Below are positions 44,436-52,740 of a stretch of DNA of 64,000 nt, piece after piece. How positions within the stretch are numbered: the first letter of the stretch is position 1; every line of letters starts with the position of its first letter. Origin of the DNA: PALSA-505 sp035308365 (GTDB lineage Bacteria; Actinomycetota; Actinomycetes; Streptosporangiales; Streptosporangiaceae); contig DATGGU010000105.1 of NCBI GenBank assembly GCA_035308365.1, positions 1 to 64,000 of the forward strand. The letters are read 5' to 3'. Under the pieces are notes generated by a model. It ran no database searches and had not been told where the DNA came from. It saw only the letters and a list, made by a program, of their open reading frames with translations. The position numbers were made by a program, and so were the translations under genes.

Positions 44436-45224
44436 GTGCGCATCGCGCTGATCAATTCCGGACTTGGGCTGCTCGGGACCGCGGCTGCGCTGCGGCGATT
44501 GCGGCCGGACGCGGATCTGGTGCTGTCGATGGATCCCGATGGGATGCCTTGGGGGCCGCGGCAGCCCGGCGACATCGCCCAGCGCTCACTGAGCTGCGCC
44601 CGGGCGGCCAGCGCCTACCGGCCGGACGTGCTGGTGTTCGCCTGCAACACCGGGTCGGTGCATGCGCTTGATGTGCTGCGCCAGGAGTTCGAGCCCCGGC
44701 TTCCCGTGGTAGGGACCGTTCCGGCGATCAAGCCGGCCGCCGCGAGCGGCCTGCCGGTCGCGATCTGGGCGACGGCGGCCACCACCGGCAGCGCCTACCA
44801 GCGCGGGCTGATCGAGCGGTTCGCGGCGGACGTGCCGGTTGCCGAGGTGGCCTGCCCCGGCCTGGCCGATGCGATCACCGCCGGCGACCAGGTCGGCATG
44901 GACGCGGCGGTGGCTGCCGCGGCGGCTCAGACCCCGCCGGATACCAGGGCCGTCGTGCTCGGCTGCACCGAGTACGAGCTCGCGGCGGACGCGATTGCCG
45001 CCGCCCTGGCCGAGGCAGGGGTGACAGGGGTGGCGGTGTTCGGTTCGGCGGCGGCGGTCGCGGCGCAGGCGCTCCGGCGGGCCGAAGACCGGTCTGGCCT
45101 GGGAGCAGACAGCAGCTCCGGCCAGGTGCATGTGCTGCTGAGCGGGCGGCCCGGACGGCTCCCGGCAGCGGCGTTGCGCTATCCGGAAGGCCGCCTGCTG
45201 GCTGGAGAGCCGCTGCGGCAGTAG
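44436..45224 (+). CDS. Glutamate/aspartate racemase-like protein
   Basis: A 262-aa protein of the Asp/Glu racemase superfamily. Both catalytic cysteines are present: VFACNTGSVHALDVLR near residues 66–81 and VVLGCTEYEL near 172–181. Canonical MurI has DSGVGG at the start and GCTHY at the second Cys; here these are INSGLG and GCTEY, so both helper residues differ. The C-terminus has an extra tail (GQVHVLLSGRPGRLP). It starts at GTG 44436 and is divergent from the propeller gene. It may be MurI-like or a different racemase. Confidence 0.75.
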   Translation: MRIALINSGLGLLGTAAALRRLRPDADLVLSMDPDGMPWGPRQPGDIAQRSLSCARAASAYRPDVLVFACNTGSVHALDVLRQEFEPRLPVVGTVPAIKPAAASGLPVAIWATAATTGSAYQRGLIERFAADVPVAEVACPGLADAITAGDQVGMDAAVAAAAAQTPPDTRAVVLGCTEYELAADAIAAALAEAGVTGVAVFGSAAAVAAQALRRAEDRSGLGADSSSGQVHVLLSGRPGRLPAAALRYPEGRLLAGEPLRQ

Positions 45225-45292
45225 CCGCCACGTCAGACCGGCAAACAGCGTGGAGCAGGATGCCGGCCACCTGCTTGACGTCGGCGCCGAGG

Positions 45293-46609
45293 TCATCGCG
45301 GGGCTGGGCCCTTGGTGCGGTCCGCTGGTTTGCGGACCTTGCCGGAGGGACGGCGGGCGCGGTCGGAGGGGCCGGGCGGGCCGGAGGCGGGGTGGCGGGC
45401 GCCGCCCGCGGGCTTGCGCGGGGCCGGCGGCGGGATGCGTGGCGGCAGGCCGAAGGTGCTGGGGTCGGCGGAAGCGGCGTAGCTGGCCGCGACCTCTTCG
45501 GGAGTCATGGGCAGCCGGGCCGCCGCAGGCGGGATTCCCGAGGTGACGGCCTCCTGCAGGAGAAGGGCCATCGAGTACTCGGGGTCGGCGGCCAGGGCAC
45601 GTTCGACGGCCACGTTGGCCAGCGCGCCGTTGCCTGACTGCCAGGCGGTGAACGCCAGCAGCGAGGCCACTGCGGGGGCGTACCTGGCTGGGGAGCGGCG
45701 CAGCACGTCGGTCCACAGCCGCTGGTGGGCCACGGCGTGTTCGGGCACCATCCGGGCCCAGGCGTCGTCGCGCACCCTCAGATCGCCGAGGGACACGGCC
45801 AGCCAGGCGACCCGGTCGGGGGCGGTGACACTGCCGCCCTGGCGGTAGGCCTCGATGGTCTCCCTGACCGCGCGCAGCCCGTCGTTGATCACCTGCTGGA
45901 TCGCACCATACCTGCGGGCTGGGACTCCGCGCTTCTGGATGGCATCGGTGATGCGGCGCTCGGCCTGGCGGAAGGCCTGGCGCATCGCATCGGCGGTCTG
46001 GCCGCCGAGCGGGGCGAGGGTGGCGGCCAGGGCGGCCCGGTCGCGCAGGGCCTTGTTGCCTGCGGCGGTCATCTTGGCGGAGACCGGGTGGGAGCTGCTG
46101 TCGAAGGGCACGCCCTCGGGCGGGCAGCAGCGCGGGTTACGGCAGGAGTAGGACCAGTATCTGCCATTCTCGACGCGGAGCATGTCGTGCAGCGTGATCT
46201 CCGCCCGGCGCAGCTCGGCCACCAGAGCGTCAGCCACCGGGGTGACCATCGGCCCTGGCCCGTAACCGGCCACGATCGCCAGCGGCAGCTGGTGGCGGGT
46301 CAGAATCGACGCGGCGTGGGTCGCGATCTTGGCGGCGCCGGACGGGTCGGGTGGCTCAGGCAGGTCATAGCGAAAGGCGACCTCGATCCGCCCGCGCGGT
46401 GGACCTGCCCCGAGCACGACCAGGCTCCGGGACGGGTGGAAGCCGAGCAGGCCGGGAATGACGGCGAGCACGCTGTCCGGCGACCCGATGCGCAGCACCG
46501 GCTTCGCCTTGTTCTTCGTAGCCGGTGCGCGCCGGGCCGGCTTGCCGGACGCTGGCTGATCCGGCTCGGCGGGCGGTGGCGTTTCGGGCTGTGTGGTGTT
46601 TTCGTCCAT
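45293..46609 (-). CDS. DUF4192 domain-containing protein
   Basis: A 438-aa actinobacterial DUF4192 protein. A disordered N-terminus (MDENTTQPETPPPAEPDQPA) leads to VLRIGSPDSVLAVIPGLLGF near residue 45 and HPSRSLVVLG. RVENGRYWSYSCRNPRCCPP near residues 165–184 is typical. The C-terminal part from about residue 255 includes AFTAWQSGNGALANVAVERA, a TPR-like helix pair, followed by a Pro/Arg-rich tail. Function is unknown. ATG 46609 is preferred; the frame is open to 46699. Confidence 0.85.
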   Translation of the reverse strand: MDENTTQPETPPPAEPDQPASGKPARRAPATKNKAKPVLRIGSPDSVLAVIPGLLGFHPSRSLVVLGAGPPRGRIEVAFRYDLPEPPDPSGAAKIATHAASILTRHQLPLAIVAGYGPGPMVTPVADALVAELRRAEITLHDMLRVENGRYWSYSCRNPRCCPPEGVPFDSSSHPVSAKMTAAGNKALRDRAALAATLAPLGGQTADAMRQAFRQAERRITDAIQKRGVPARRYGAIQQVINDGLRAVRETIEAYRQGGSVTAPDRVAWLAVSLGDLRVRDDAWARMVPEHAVAHQRLWTDVLRRSPARYAPAVASLLAFTAWQSGNGALANVAVERALAADPEYSMALLLQEAVTSGIPPAAARLPMTPEEVAASYAASADPSTFGLPPRIPPPAPRKPAGGARHPASGPPGPSDRARRPSGKVRKPADRTKGPAPR

Positions 46610-46681
46610 ACCGCAAGCGTGTTCGATGGGGCAGGATCGGTGCAGCACCAATTTCGCGCCTGTGGAATCGCAAATGGGCCT

Positions 46682-46790
46682 GTGGAATACCGTCGGCACC
46701 GTATTGCGAATCGATCAGCTAAGCCGCTGGAGTCAGTGGAATACCGTCGGCATCGTATTGCGAATCGATCAGCTGAGCCGGCTGGAGTCA
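46682..46790. repeat. 54/55-bp tandem duplication beside the mshC stop
   Basis: Copies 46682–46735 and 46736–46790 differ by a few bases and one indel. Both contain GTGGAATACCGTCGGCA and CGTATTGCGAATCGATCAGCT, and end GCTGGAGTCA. A partial copy (CCTGTGGAATCGCAAATGGG) precedes them near 46660–46680. On the minus strand each unit begins TGACTCCAGC, and the array starts 4 bp after the mshC stop. Confidence 0.92.
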
Positions 46791-46794
46791 GCCG

Positions 46795-48060
46795 TCAGAG
46801 GTCGACGCCCAGCAGCGCATCCACCGTGTCGCGTACCAGCTTGCCGTCGGCCACCGAGGCGAGCTGGCCGTCGCCCGCCGACCGGCCTGCCAGCACCGCA
46901 TCGGCCCAGCGATCCACCGCGACCAGTGCGCCCGGGGAGTCCAGGTCGTCGGCGAGGCGCTCACGTACTTCGCCCAGAACGCGCCGCGCCGAGGACGCGT
47001 CCGCCGAACCGCTGGCCGACGATACGGCCGAACGCCACCGGTCCAGGCGTTGCTGCGCCAGTGCCAGCCCGGCGTCCGTCCAGTCCCAGTCGGCCCGGTA
47101 ATGGTGGGCCAGCAAGGCCAGCCTGATCGCGCCCGGGTCGGTGCCCGCGGCCACGAGGTCCGACACGAATACCAGGTTGCCCAGGGATTTCGACATTTTC
47201 TCGCCGCCCAGGCCGACCATGCCGGAATGAGCGTAGCGGCGCGCGAACACCGGTGCCCCGTGACCGCCCAGGGCTACCCGGGCATGGGACGCGCTCAGTT
47301 CATGATGCGGGAAGATCAGGTCGCTGCCGCCGACCTGCAGGTCGAACGAGGTTCCCAGGTATTCGGCGGCGATCGCCGAGCACTCTACGTGCCAGCCGGG
47401 CCTGCCAGGCCCGAACGCGGAGTCCCAGGCCGGCTCGCCCGGGCGGGCGGCCAGCCAGACCAGGGCGTCGAGCGGGTCCTTCTTGCCGGGACGGGTGGGG
47501 TCGCCGCCGCGTTCGGCCGACAGTTCCAGCATGAGCTTCGTGCCGTAGCCGGACACGGCGCCGAAGGACGGGTCGGCCGAGCGGGCGAAGTACAGGTCTG
47601 AGTCGAGGTCGTAGAGGGCACCGCGACCATCCAGCAGAGCGATGAAACGCTCGATGAGCGGAAGCGCCTCGACCGCGCCGATCAGGTGGGCGGGTGGCAG
47701 GATGCGCAGGTTCTCCATGTCATCGCGGTACCGGGTGATCTCGCGGTCGGCCAGGTCGCGCCAGTCTTCGCCGTCGCGTCCGGCGCGCTCGAGGAGGGGG
47801 TCATCCACGTCAGTGACGTTCTGGACGTACCGGACCTGGTGGCCGGCGTCGCGCCAGGACCGGATCAGGAGGTCCCAGGCGCTGTAGGTGGCCGCGTGGC
47901 CCATGTGGGTGGAGTCGTAGGGCGTGACGCCACACGCGTACATCGTTGCTACCTGGCCCTGCGCCGCGACGGTCAGCTCGCCGGTGACCGTGTCCCTGAT
48001 CCGCGGCTCAGGGCCGGATCCAGGCAGCTCAGGGACGCTCACTTCACCCCAGGAGTCCAT
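46795..48060 (-). CDS. mshC: L-cysteine:1D-myo-inositol 2-amino-2-deoxy-alpha-D-glucopyranoside ligase
   Basis: Mycothiol biosynthesis step 3, joining cysteine to GlcN-Ins; a CysS paralogue. The 421-aa protein shows YACGVTPYDSTHMGHAATY near residues 41–59. The zinc Cys and the THMGHA form of the HIGH motif are typical of MshC rather than CysS. GWHVECSAIAAEYLG is near residue 222 and GEKMSKSLGN near residue 286. The anticodon-binding tail is shortened, as in MshC. ATG 48060 is 29 bp from the amidase gene stop. Confidence 0.95.
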   Translation of the reverse strand: MDSWGEVSVPELPGSGPEPRIRDTVTGELTVAAQGQVATMYACGVTPYDSTHMGHAATYSAWDLLIRSWRDAGHQVRYVQNVTDVDDPLLERAGRDGEDWRDLADREITRYRDDMENLRILPPAHLIGAVEALPLIERFIALLDGRGALYDLDSDLYFARSADPSFGAVSGYGTKLMLELSAERGGDPTRPGKKDPLDALVWLAARPGEPAWDSAFGPGRPGWHVECSAIAAEYLGTSFDLQVGGSDLIFPHHELSASHARVALGGHGAPVFARRYAHSGMVGLGGEKMSKSLGNLVFVSDLVAAGTDPGAIRLALLAHHYRADWDWTDAGLALAQQRLDRWRSAVSSASGSADASSARRVLGEVRERLADDLDSPGALVAVDRWADAVLAGRSAGDGQLASVADGKLVRDTVDALLGVDL

Positions 48061-48089
48061 GAGGGTCAGGTTATCCTGCCGGGCTGACG

Positions 48090-49583
48090 TCAGCCGCCGG
48101 CCGGTTGAGCGAGACCGGCCTGCTCGAACGCGTAGGCCAACGCGATCAGGCGGGGCTCGCTCCAGGCCGGCCCGATGAACGACAGGCCGACCGGGAGGCC
48201 GGATACGGCTCCGGCCGGGACGGTGACCGAGGGATAGCCGGCCGCCGCACCCGGCATCGAGCTGTTGAACACGTTGTGGTCGCCGAGCACGTAGTCGGTC
48301 AGCCAGGCGGGGTTCGCGGTGAGCGCGATGACCGCATCCAGCCTGCTCTCGGTGAGCGGCTGGTCCAGCGCGCCCCTGGCCAGGCTGGTGGCCGCGCCGC
48401 GGGCCTCGGCCAGCTCGGGGCCGGCCGGATCGCCGCTGCAGGAATCTGCCTGTTCGAAGATCTCCTGGCCGAAGCGGGCCAGCACCCGGCCGGCGTTGCG
48501 CTGGTTGAACGCGATCACCTCGGTCAGCGTCGCCGGGTGGCGGTCACCAGCCAGGCCTGCCAGGTAGGCGTTCAGGTCGCGCTTGAACTCGTGCAGCAGC
48601 GCGGTGTACTCGGCGTCCCAGATCTTGCCGGTACCCGGCAACTCCACCGGGTCGAGCACGGTCGCGCCCACCTCCCGCAGCAGTGCCACGGCAGCGTCGA
48701 GTATGGCGTTGGTGGTCGCTCCCGCCTCGGCGGACACGGCTCGCCACACGCCGAGCCGCGCCCCGGCCAGCGCGGCCGGGTCCAGGCAGGCCGGGTAATC
48801 GTCCGCGGGGTGCCGTACCGGAGCGGGATCATCCGGGTCAGGTGCGGCAAGCGCGGACAGCAGGGCCGCTGCGTCGGCGACGGAGGCGGCCATCGGCCCC
48901 GCGGTGTCCTGCGCCAGCGAGACCGGCACGATGCCGGACCGGCTGACCAGGCCGGTCGTCGGCTTGATGCCGACGATCCCGCACGCGCTGGACGGGCAGA
49001 CGATGGACCCGTCGGTCTCGGTGCCGACGGCGAGCGGGGCGAGCCCGGCCGCGACCGCGGCGGCCGATCCTGAGCTGGAACCGGACGGGTTGCGGCCCGG
49101 GCCGCGCGGGTTGGCGACCTGGCCGCCGAGCGTGCTCCAGCCGCTGGTCGAGTGGGTGGACCGGAAGTTGGCCCACTCGGACAGGTTCGCCTTGCCGATG
49201 ATCACCGCGCCGGCCTGGCGCAGTCTGGTGACGCAGAAGGCGTCGCGGGATTCCGCTTCCAGCAGGGCCGGCGAGCCTGCGGTCGCCGGCATTCCGGCGA
49301 CCTGGATGTTGTCCTTGACCAGCACCGGGATGCCTTCGAGCGGCCCGCGGGGCTGCCCGGCGGCGCGGGCTTCGTCGCTGGCCTGCGCCTGCTGGGCCGC
49401 GTCCGGGCTGACCGTGAGGACCGAGTTCAGCTCCGGGTCGAGCCGCCGGATCCGGCCGAGATAGAAAGAGGTGAGGCCGGCCGAGGTCGTCGCGCCGGAC
49501 TCCAGCGCCTGCCGCAACCCGGCGACAGAGGCGTTACCAGGGTGGATGTCCGTGCCGGGAATGACGTCCGGAGGCTCCTGCAT
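48090..49583 (-). CDS. Amidase signature family enzyme
   Basis: A 497-aa amidase (GatA-like fold). The Ser-cisSer-Lys triad is marked by VLVKDNIQVAGMPATAGSPA near residues 86–105 (Lys), NPSGSSSGSAAAVAAG near residues 160–175 and GTETDGSIVCPSSACGIVGI (nucleophile Ser, near 182–201). GatB/GatC partners are absent, so it is a stand-alone amidase of unknown substrate. It lies just upstream of mshC in the same direction and may be cotranscribed. Confidence 0.93.
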   Translation of the reverse strand: MQEPPDVIPGTDIHPGNASVAGLRQALESGATTSAGLTSFYLGRIRRLDPELNSVLTVSPDAAQQAQASDEARAAGQPRGPLEGIPVLVKDNIQVAGMPATAGSPALLEAESRDAFCVTRLRQAGAVIIGKANLSEWANFRSTHSTSGWSTLGGQVANPRGPGRNPSGSSSGSAAAVAAGLAPLAVGTETDGSIVCPSSACGIVGIKPTTGLVSRSGIVPVSLAQDTAGPMAASVADAAALLSALAAPDPDDPAPVRHPADDYPACLDPAALAGARLGVWRAVSAEAGATTNAILDAAVALLREVGATVLDPVELPGTGKIWDAEYTALLHEFKRDLNAYLAGLAGDRHPATLTEVIAFNQRNAGRVLARFGQEIFEQADSCSGDPAGPELAEARGAATSLARGALDQPLTESRLDAVIALTANPAWLTDYVLGDHNVFNSSMPGAAAGYPSVTVPAGAVSGLPVGLSFIGPAWSEPRLIALAYAFEQAGLAQPAGG

Positions 49584-49708
49584 GCCGGCAGGATAGCTGT
49601 GCCGCCACGGCTGTCACCGGACGCTGAGACCCTTCAAATCATGAAAGCTGACTCTGACCCGAACGATCACCAGAGAGCTGAGACTCGAACGGGTCTTAGA
49701 CTGCCCGG

Positions 49709-50248
49709 GTGGAGCTGAGCATGGGAGTGCTGACGGCCGAGCCCGTGGCGGGCCGGCCCGATCTGCTGGCCCCGCCGGTCGTGGCCGCGCTCGCCGGGCT
49801 GGACGGAGCGGACCGCATCGGCGTCGCCGAGATCGACCCGGATCTGGCGGACACGGCGGCGTTCTGCGAGAAATACCAGGTGCCCGCCACCGAGTCGGCC
49901 AACTGCGTGGTCGTCACCGGCCGCCGCGGCGGCGAGGAGCGGTTCGCCGCCTGCGTGGTGCTGGCCACGACGCGCGCGGACGTGAACGGCCTGGCCCGCC
50001 GCCGGCTGGACGTGCGGAAGGCCTCGTTCGCCGCCACCGAGATCGCGGTGGAGCTGACCGGCATGGAATATGGCGGCATCACGCCGATCGGGCTGCCGGC
50101 CGCCTGGCCGGTCCTCGTCGACGCCGCGGTGGCCGCCGCGCCGCGCGTGGTGATCGGAAGCGGCGTGCGCCGGTCAAAGATTACGATCCCCGGCGAGCTG
50201 CTGGCCAAGCTGCCCGCCGTTGAGGTTCTCGACGGTCTGGGAAAGTAA
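49709..50248 (+). CDS. YbaK/EbsC-family aminoacyl-tRNA deacylase-like protein
   Basis: A 179-aa protein with the YbaK/ProX editing-domain fold: PATESANCVVVTGRRGGEER near residues 56–75, CVVLATTRADVNGLARRRLD near residues 79–98, and KASFAATEIAVELTGMEYGG followed by ITPIGLP (102–128). The G-I-T-P-I-G motif is the conserved tip of the substrate pocket. Such proteins hydrolyse mischarged tRNAs. Start GTG 49709 or ATG 49721. It is divergent from the amidase. Confidence 0.88.
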   Translation: MELSMGVLTAEPVAGRPDLLAPPVVAALAGLDGADRIGVAEIDPDLADTAAFCEKYQVPATESANCVVVTGRRGGEERFAACVVLATTRADVNGLARRRLDVRKASFAATEIAVELTGMEYGGITPIGLPAAWPVLVDAAVAAAPRVVIGSGVRRSKITIPGELLAKLPAVEVLDGLGK

Positions 50249-50284
50249 ATAGCTTCCTGACGGTTGGGGCTGGACAATCGCTCA

Positions 50285-51076
50285 TCATGGCAGCCACGAC
50301 ACATGACCATGCAGCGTGGCGTAGCCGATGAAAGCGGTGGCGTCGATCAGGGTGTGCGCGATGATCATCGGAGTCACCCGGCCCCAGCGCTTGTACAGGA
50401 TGCCGAAGATCGTGCCCATCACCGCGTTGCCGATGAAACCGCCGAATCCCTGGTACAGGTGGTAGGAACCGCGCAGCACGGCGCTGAGTGCGATCGCCCT
50501 GGATGGCCGCATGCCGAGCTGGTCGAGCCGCCGCAGCAGGTAGCCGGTCACCAGGATCTCTTCGAGGATGCCGTTCTGCGCGGCGGCCAGGACCAGGACG
50601 GGGATCCGCCACCAGACCGCCGGCAGGCTTTCGGCGACAACGTTCAGGCTGAACCCGAGCTTGTAGGCGGCCAGGTACAGGCCGAGGCCCGCTCCCCCGA
50701 TGATCACCGCCAGGGCGGCGCCCCTGGCCAGGTCGAGGCCGGGCTGCGTGGTGTCAAGGCCCATGTCCGCGGGACCCTCGCCCGACCGGGACAGCAGGTA
50801 GAAGACGAGCGCGACCGGGGCGACGGTGATCGCGATGTTGGTGAGCTGGAGGAACAGGTCGAGCAGGGGGCGGCCGGGGGCCAGCGAGCCGTTCAGGGTG
50901 GCGGTCTGCTTGCCCAGTGACTGCCGGGCGGTGAGCGAGCCGATCAGCGAGACCAGGGCGTACAGGCCGCTCGCCCCCAGCGACACGGCGAAGACGACGA
51001 CGATCTCCCAGCGGATCTGCCGGGGCATGAGCGGCCGGCCGCCGGTGACCTCGCCCTTAACCTCGCCCTCGATCAC
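50285..51076 (-). CDS. CPBP-family intramembrane metalloprotease
   Basis: A 263-aa membrane protein with about six hydrophobic segments. The CPBP (Abi) motifs are present: GILEEILVTGYLLRRL near residues 171–186 (EExxxR-like), ALSAVLRGSYHLYQG with the conserved His near residue 211, and IIAHTLIDATAFIGY near the end. Members process prenylated or other membrane substrates or act in bacteriocin immunity. The target is unknown. It starts at ATG 51076 and converges with the YbaK gene. Confidence 0.88.
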   Translation of the reverse strand: MIEGEVKGEVTGGRPLMPRQIRWEIVVVFAVSLGASGLYALVSLIGSLTARQSLGKQTATLNGSLAPGRPLLDLFLQLTNIAITVAPVALVFYLLSRSGEGPADMGLDTTQPGLDLARGAALAVIIGGAGLGLYLAAYKLGFSLNVVAESLPAVWWRIPVLVLAAAQNGILEEILVTGYLLRRLDQLGMRPSRAIALSAVLRGSYHLYQGFGGFIGNAVMGTIFGILYKRWGRVTPMIIAHTLIDATAFIGYATLHGHVSWLP

Positions 51077-51220
51077 CTCAGGACTCTAACCGCTTCCTGC
51101 GCGGTTCTGGTACAAGGCCGCCCCGCCGGCCCTGCATGAGCGGGTGTGCGGGGACGGCGGGGCGGGGGCGGGGGTGGCGAGGGAGCGAGGAATCCACCCC
51201 CGGGGGGCCAAGCCGGAGGC

Positions 51221-52180
51221 TCAGCCGTTGTCCGCCAGTACCTGGAGGCGGCTGTAACTGCCGTTCCAGACGTCCTGGTCACCGGGAAGCGAGCCGGAGT
51301 CGGAGTACTGCCAGAACGAGTAGACGCTCCAGCCGTTGGGCAGCGGGCCGCCGTTGCTGGCCGAGTAGTTGGCGATCCACAGCGGGTCGTAGGCGCCGAA
51401 CCCGCCGTAGTTGCCGGTGCAGGTTGTCCACCAGTCGGTGGTCGAGTAGATCACCGGGTAGGCGTGCCAGCGGTAGGCGTACTCGTTGACGAAGTTCCAG
51501 ATCCAGTTCACCATCTGCGACTGGGTCAGCCCGTAGCACTCCGAGCCGTACGGGTTGTACTCGATGTCGAGTGCGCCGGGCAGCGTCAGGCCGTCGCCTG
51601 ACCAGCCGCCGCCGTGGCTGGAGAAGTAGTCGGCCTGAGTGTTGCCCTGTGAGTTGGACGGGTTCGCGAAATGATAGGCACCGCGGATCACGCCGTAGTT
51701 GTAGGGGCCTTCGTACTGGTTGTAGAAGTCCGGGTTCGTGTAGTAGGTGCCCTCGGTCGCCTTGGCGTAGACGAAGCCGACGTAGGGAGCGACATTCGCC
51801 CAGTTGATGTTGCCCTGGTAGGCGCTGATGTCGATGCCGGACGTGATGGCAGCGTGGGGCAGGACCGGGTGGCCGGTCTTGAGGTGCGCGGCGCCGATCG
51901 TGCCCATGTTGTCCAGGAGCGGGTGGGTGATCTTCTCCGGGTGGACCGGAGTGTGGACGAACGTCGGCTTGGGCACCCAGACCTTGCGGCCGGTCACGGT
52001 CATGGCCCACACGCCGTTGGCGTGCGAGACCGCGGCCGAACCGGAGGCAGGAGCGGAAACCGAGGCGGAGGCGGCGGTGGCGCCCAGCGCCAGCGTGCCA
52101 CTGGCCAGCGCGAGTGTGGCGGCCACGGCGGCGGTACGGCGCTGTAGCGCCGGTTTGCGGGGTCGTTCGGATACGGACAC
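51221..52180 (-). CDS. Secreted GH25 lysozyme (1,4-beta-N-acetylmuramidase)
   Basis: A 319-aa exported muramidase. GTG 52180 follows GGAGG; earlier in-frame starts at 52240 read through the promoter palindrome. A signal peptide with RRTAAVAATLALASGTLALG is near residues 14–33. The GH25 barrel starts with GIDISAYQGNINWA near residue 117 (catalytic Asp), then YAKATEGTYYTN and PGALDIEYNPYG near residue 202 (catalytic DIE). It is aromatic-rich with WW motifs. The role is probably cell-wall turnover or lysis of competitors. Confidence 0.93.
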   Translation of the reverse strand: MSVSERPRKPALQRRTAAVAATLALASGTLALGATAASASVSAPASGSAAVSHANGVWAMTVTGRKVWVPKPTFVHTPVHPEKITHPLLDNMGTIGAAHLKTGHPVLPHAAITSGIDISAYQGNINWANVAPYVGFVYAKATEGTYYTNPDFYNQYEGPYNYGVIRGAYHFANPSNSQGNTQADYFSSHGGGWSGDGLTLPGALDIEYNPYGSECYGLTQSQMVNWIWNFVNEYAYRWHAYPVIYSTTDWWTTCTGNYGGFGAYDPLWIANYSASNGGPLPNGWSVYSFWQYSDSGSLPGDQDVWNGSYSRLQVLADNG

Positions 52181-52234
52181 GGGGTCCTCCAGGGGGGACA
52201 GAGGAAAAGTAGAGAGCCGAACGCCCATATGATG

Positions 52235-52256
52235 GCGCATAGTTACATCTATGCGC
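52235..52256. promoter_or_regulatory. 8-bp inverted repeat upstream of the GH25 lysozyme gene
   Basis: GCGCATAG-TTACAT-CTATGCGC is a perfect inverted repeat centred 66 bp from the GTG start, in a locally AT-rich stretch (52200–52320). TATAGT on the minus strand at 52276–52281 could be a -10 element just upstream, placing the palindrome at the start of the transcript as an operator or RNA hairpin. Confidence 0.55.
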
Positions 52257-52440
52257 TAGTAGCTGAAAGTAAACGACTATACTGTGATGCTTTGTACCGG
52301 ATTATGAAATTTACGTTCGTATGACGGTCTTGGCGCAGGGAGAGCGGCGGAGATTGGGCCGGAAAAGGGACCGGCCGCCGCGCCCCAGGCAAGCGCGGCG
52401 GCCGGGGGGACCCGTTTTACCGGGTCCGCAGGGCGGCTTC

Positions 52441-52740
52441 TCACCGGAGGAGATTGTCGAAGTCGCCCTCTTTGACGCCCTCGATGAGGGCTCGGATCTC
52501 GGCTTTCGTGTAGAACAGCACGGCCCCGCCGGGGTCACGGGAATTACGGATCGCGATGTCGCCGCCGGGCAGCCCGGCCAGTTCGACGCAGGCACCCTGG
52601 GAGTTGCTGTGGCGGCTCTTCTGCCAGCAGACCCCGGCGAGCTTGGCCGGGGCGGGGGCCGGCGCCGCCGGCTTGGGGGACGGCCGGTCAGGCATCGTCA
52701 GCTTGACCGCGGGGCCCTCGTCATGTGAGTGCATTGTCAC
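52441..52740 (-). CDS. DUF397 domain protein (locus 3)
   Basis: A 99-aa DUF397 protein with an extra Pro/Ala-rich N-terminus (PSPKPAAPAPAPAKLAG). The domain reads VCWQKSRHSNSQGACVELAG near residues 37–56 and IAIRNSRDPGGAVLFYTKAE near 62–81. The ATG overlaps the XRE stop by 4 bp (52737–52740), so translation is coupled, tighter than at the other two loci. It is probably the partner of that regulator. Confidence 0.9.
   Translation of the reverse strand: MTMHSHDEGPAVKLTMPDRPSPKPAAPAPAPAKLAGVCWQKSRHSNSQGACVELAGLPGGDIAIRNSRDPGGAVLFYTKAEIRALIEGVKEGDFDNLLR

Noticed and set aside
52181..52320. c-di-AMP (ydaO-type) riboswitch ahead of the lysozyme gene
   Set aside because: Such riboswitches precede some actinobacterial wall hydrolases, but the space is short and I see none of the conserved core; only a simple palindrome is present.
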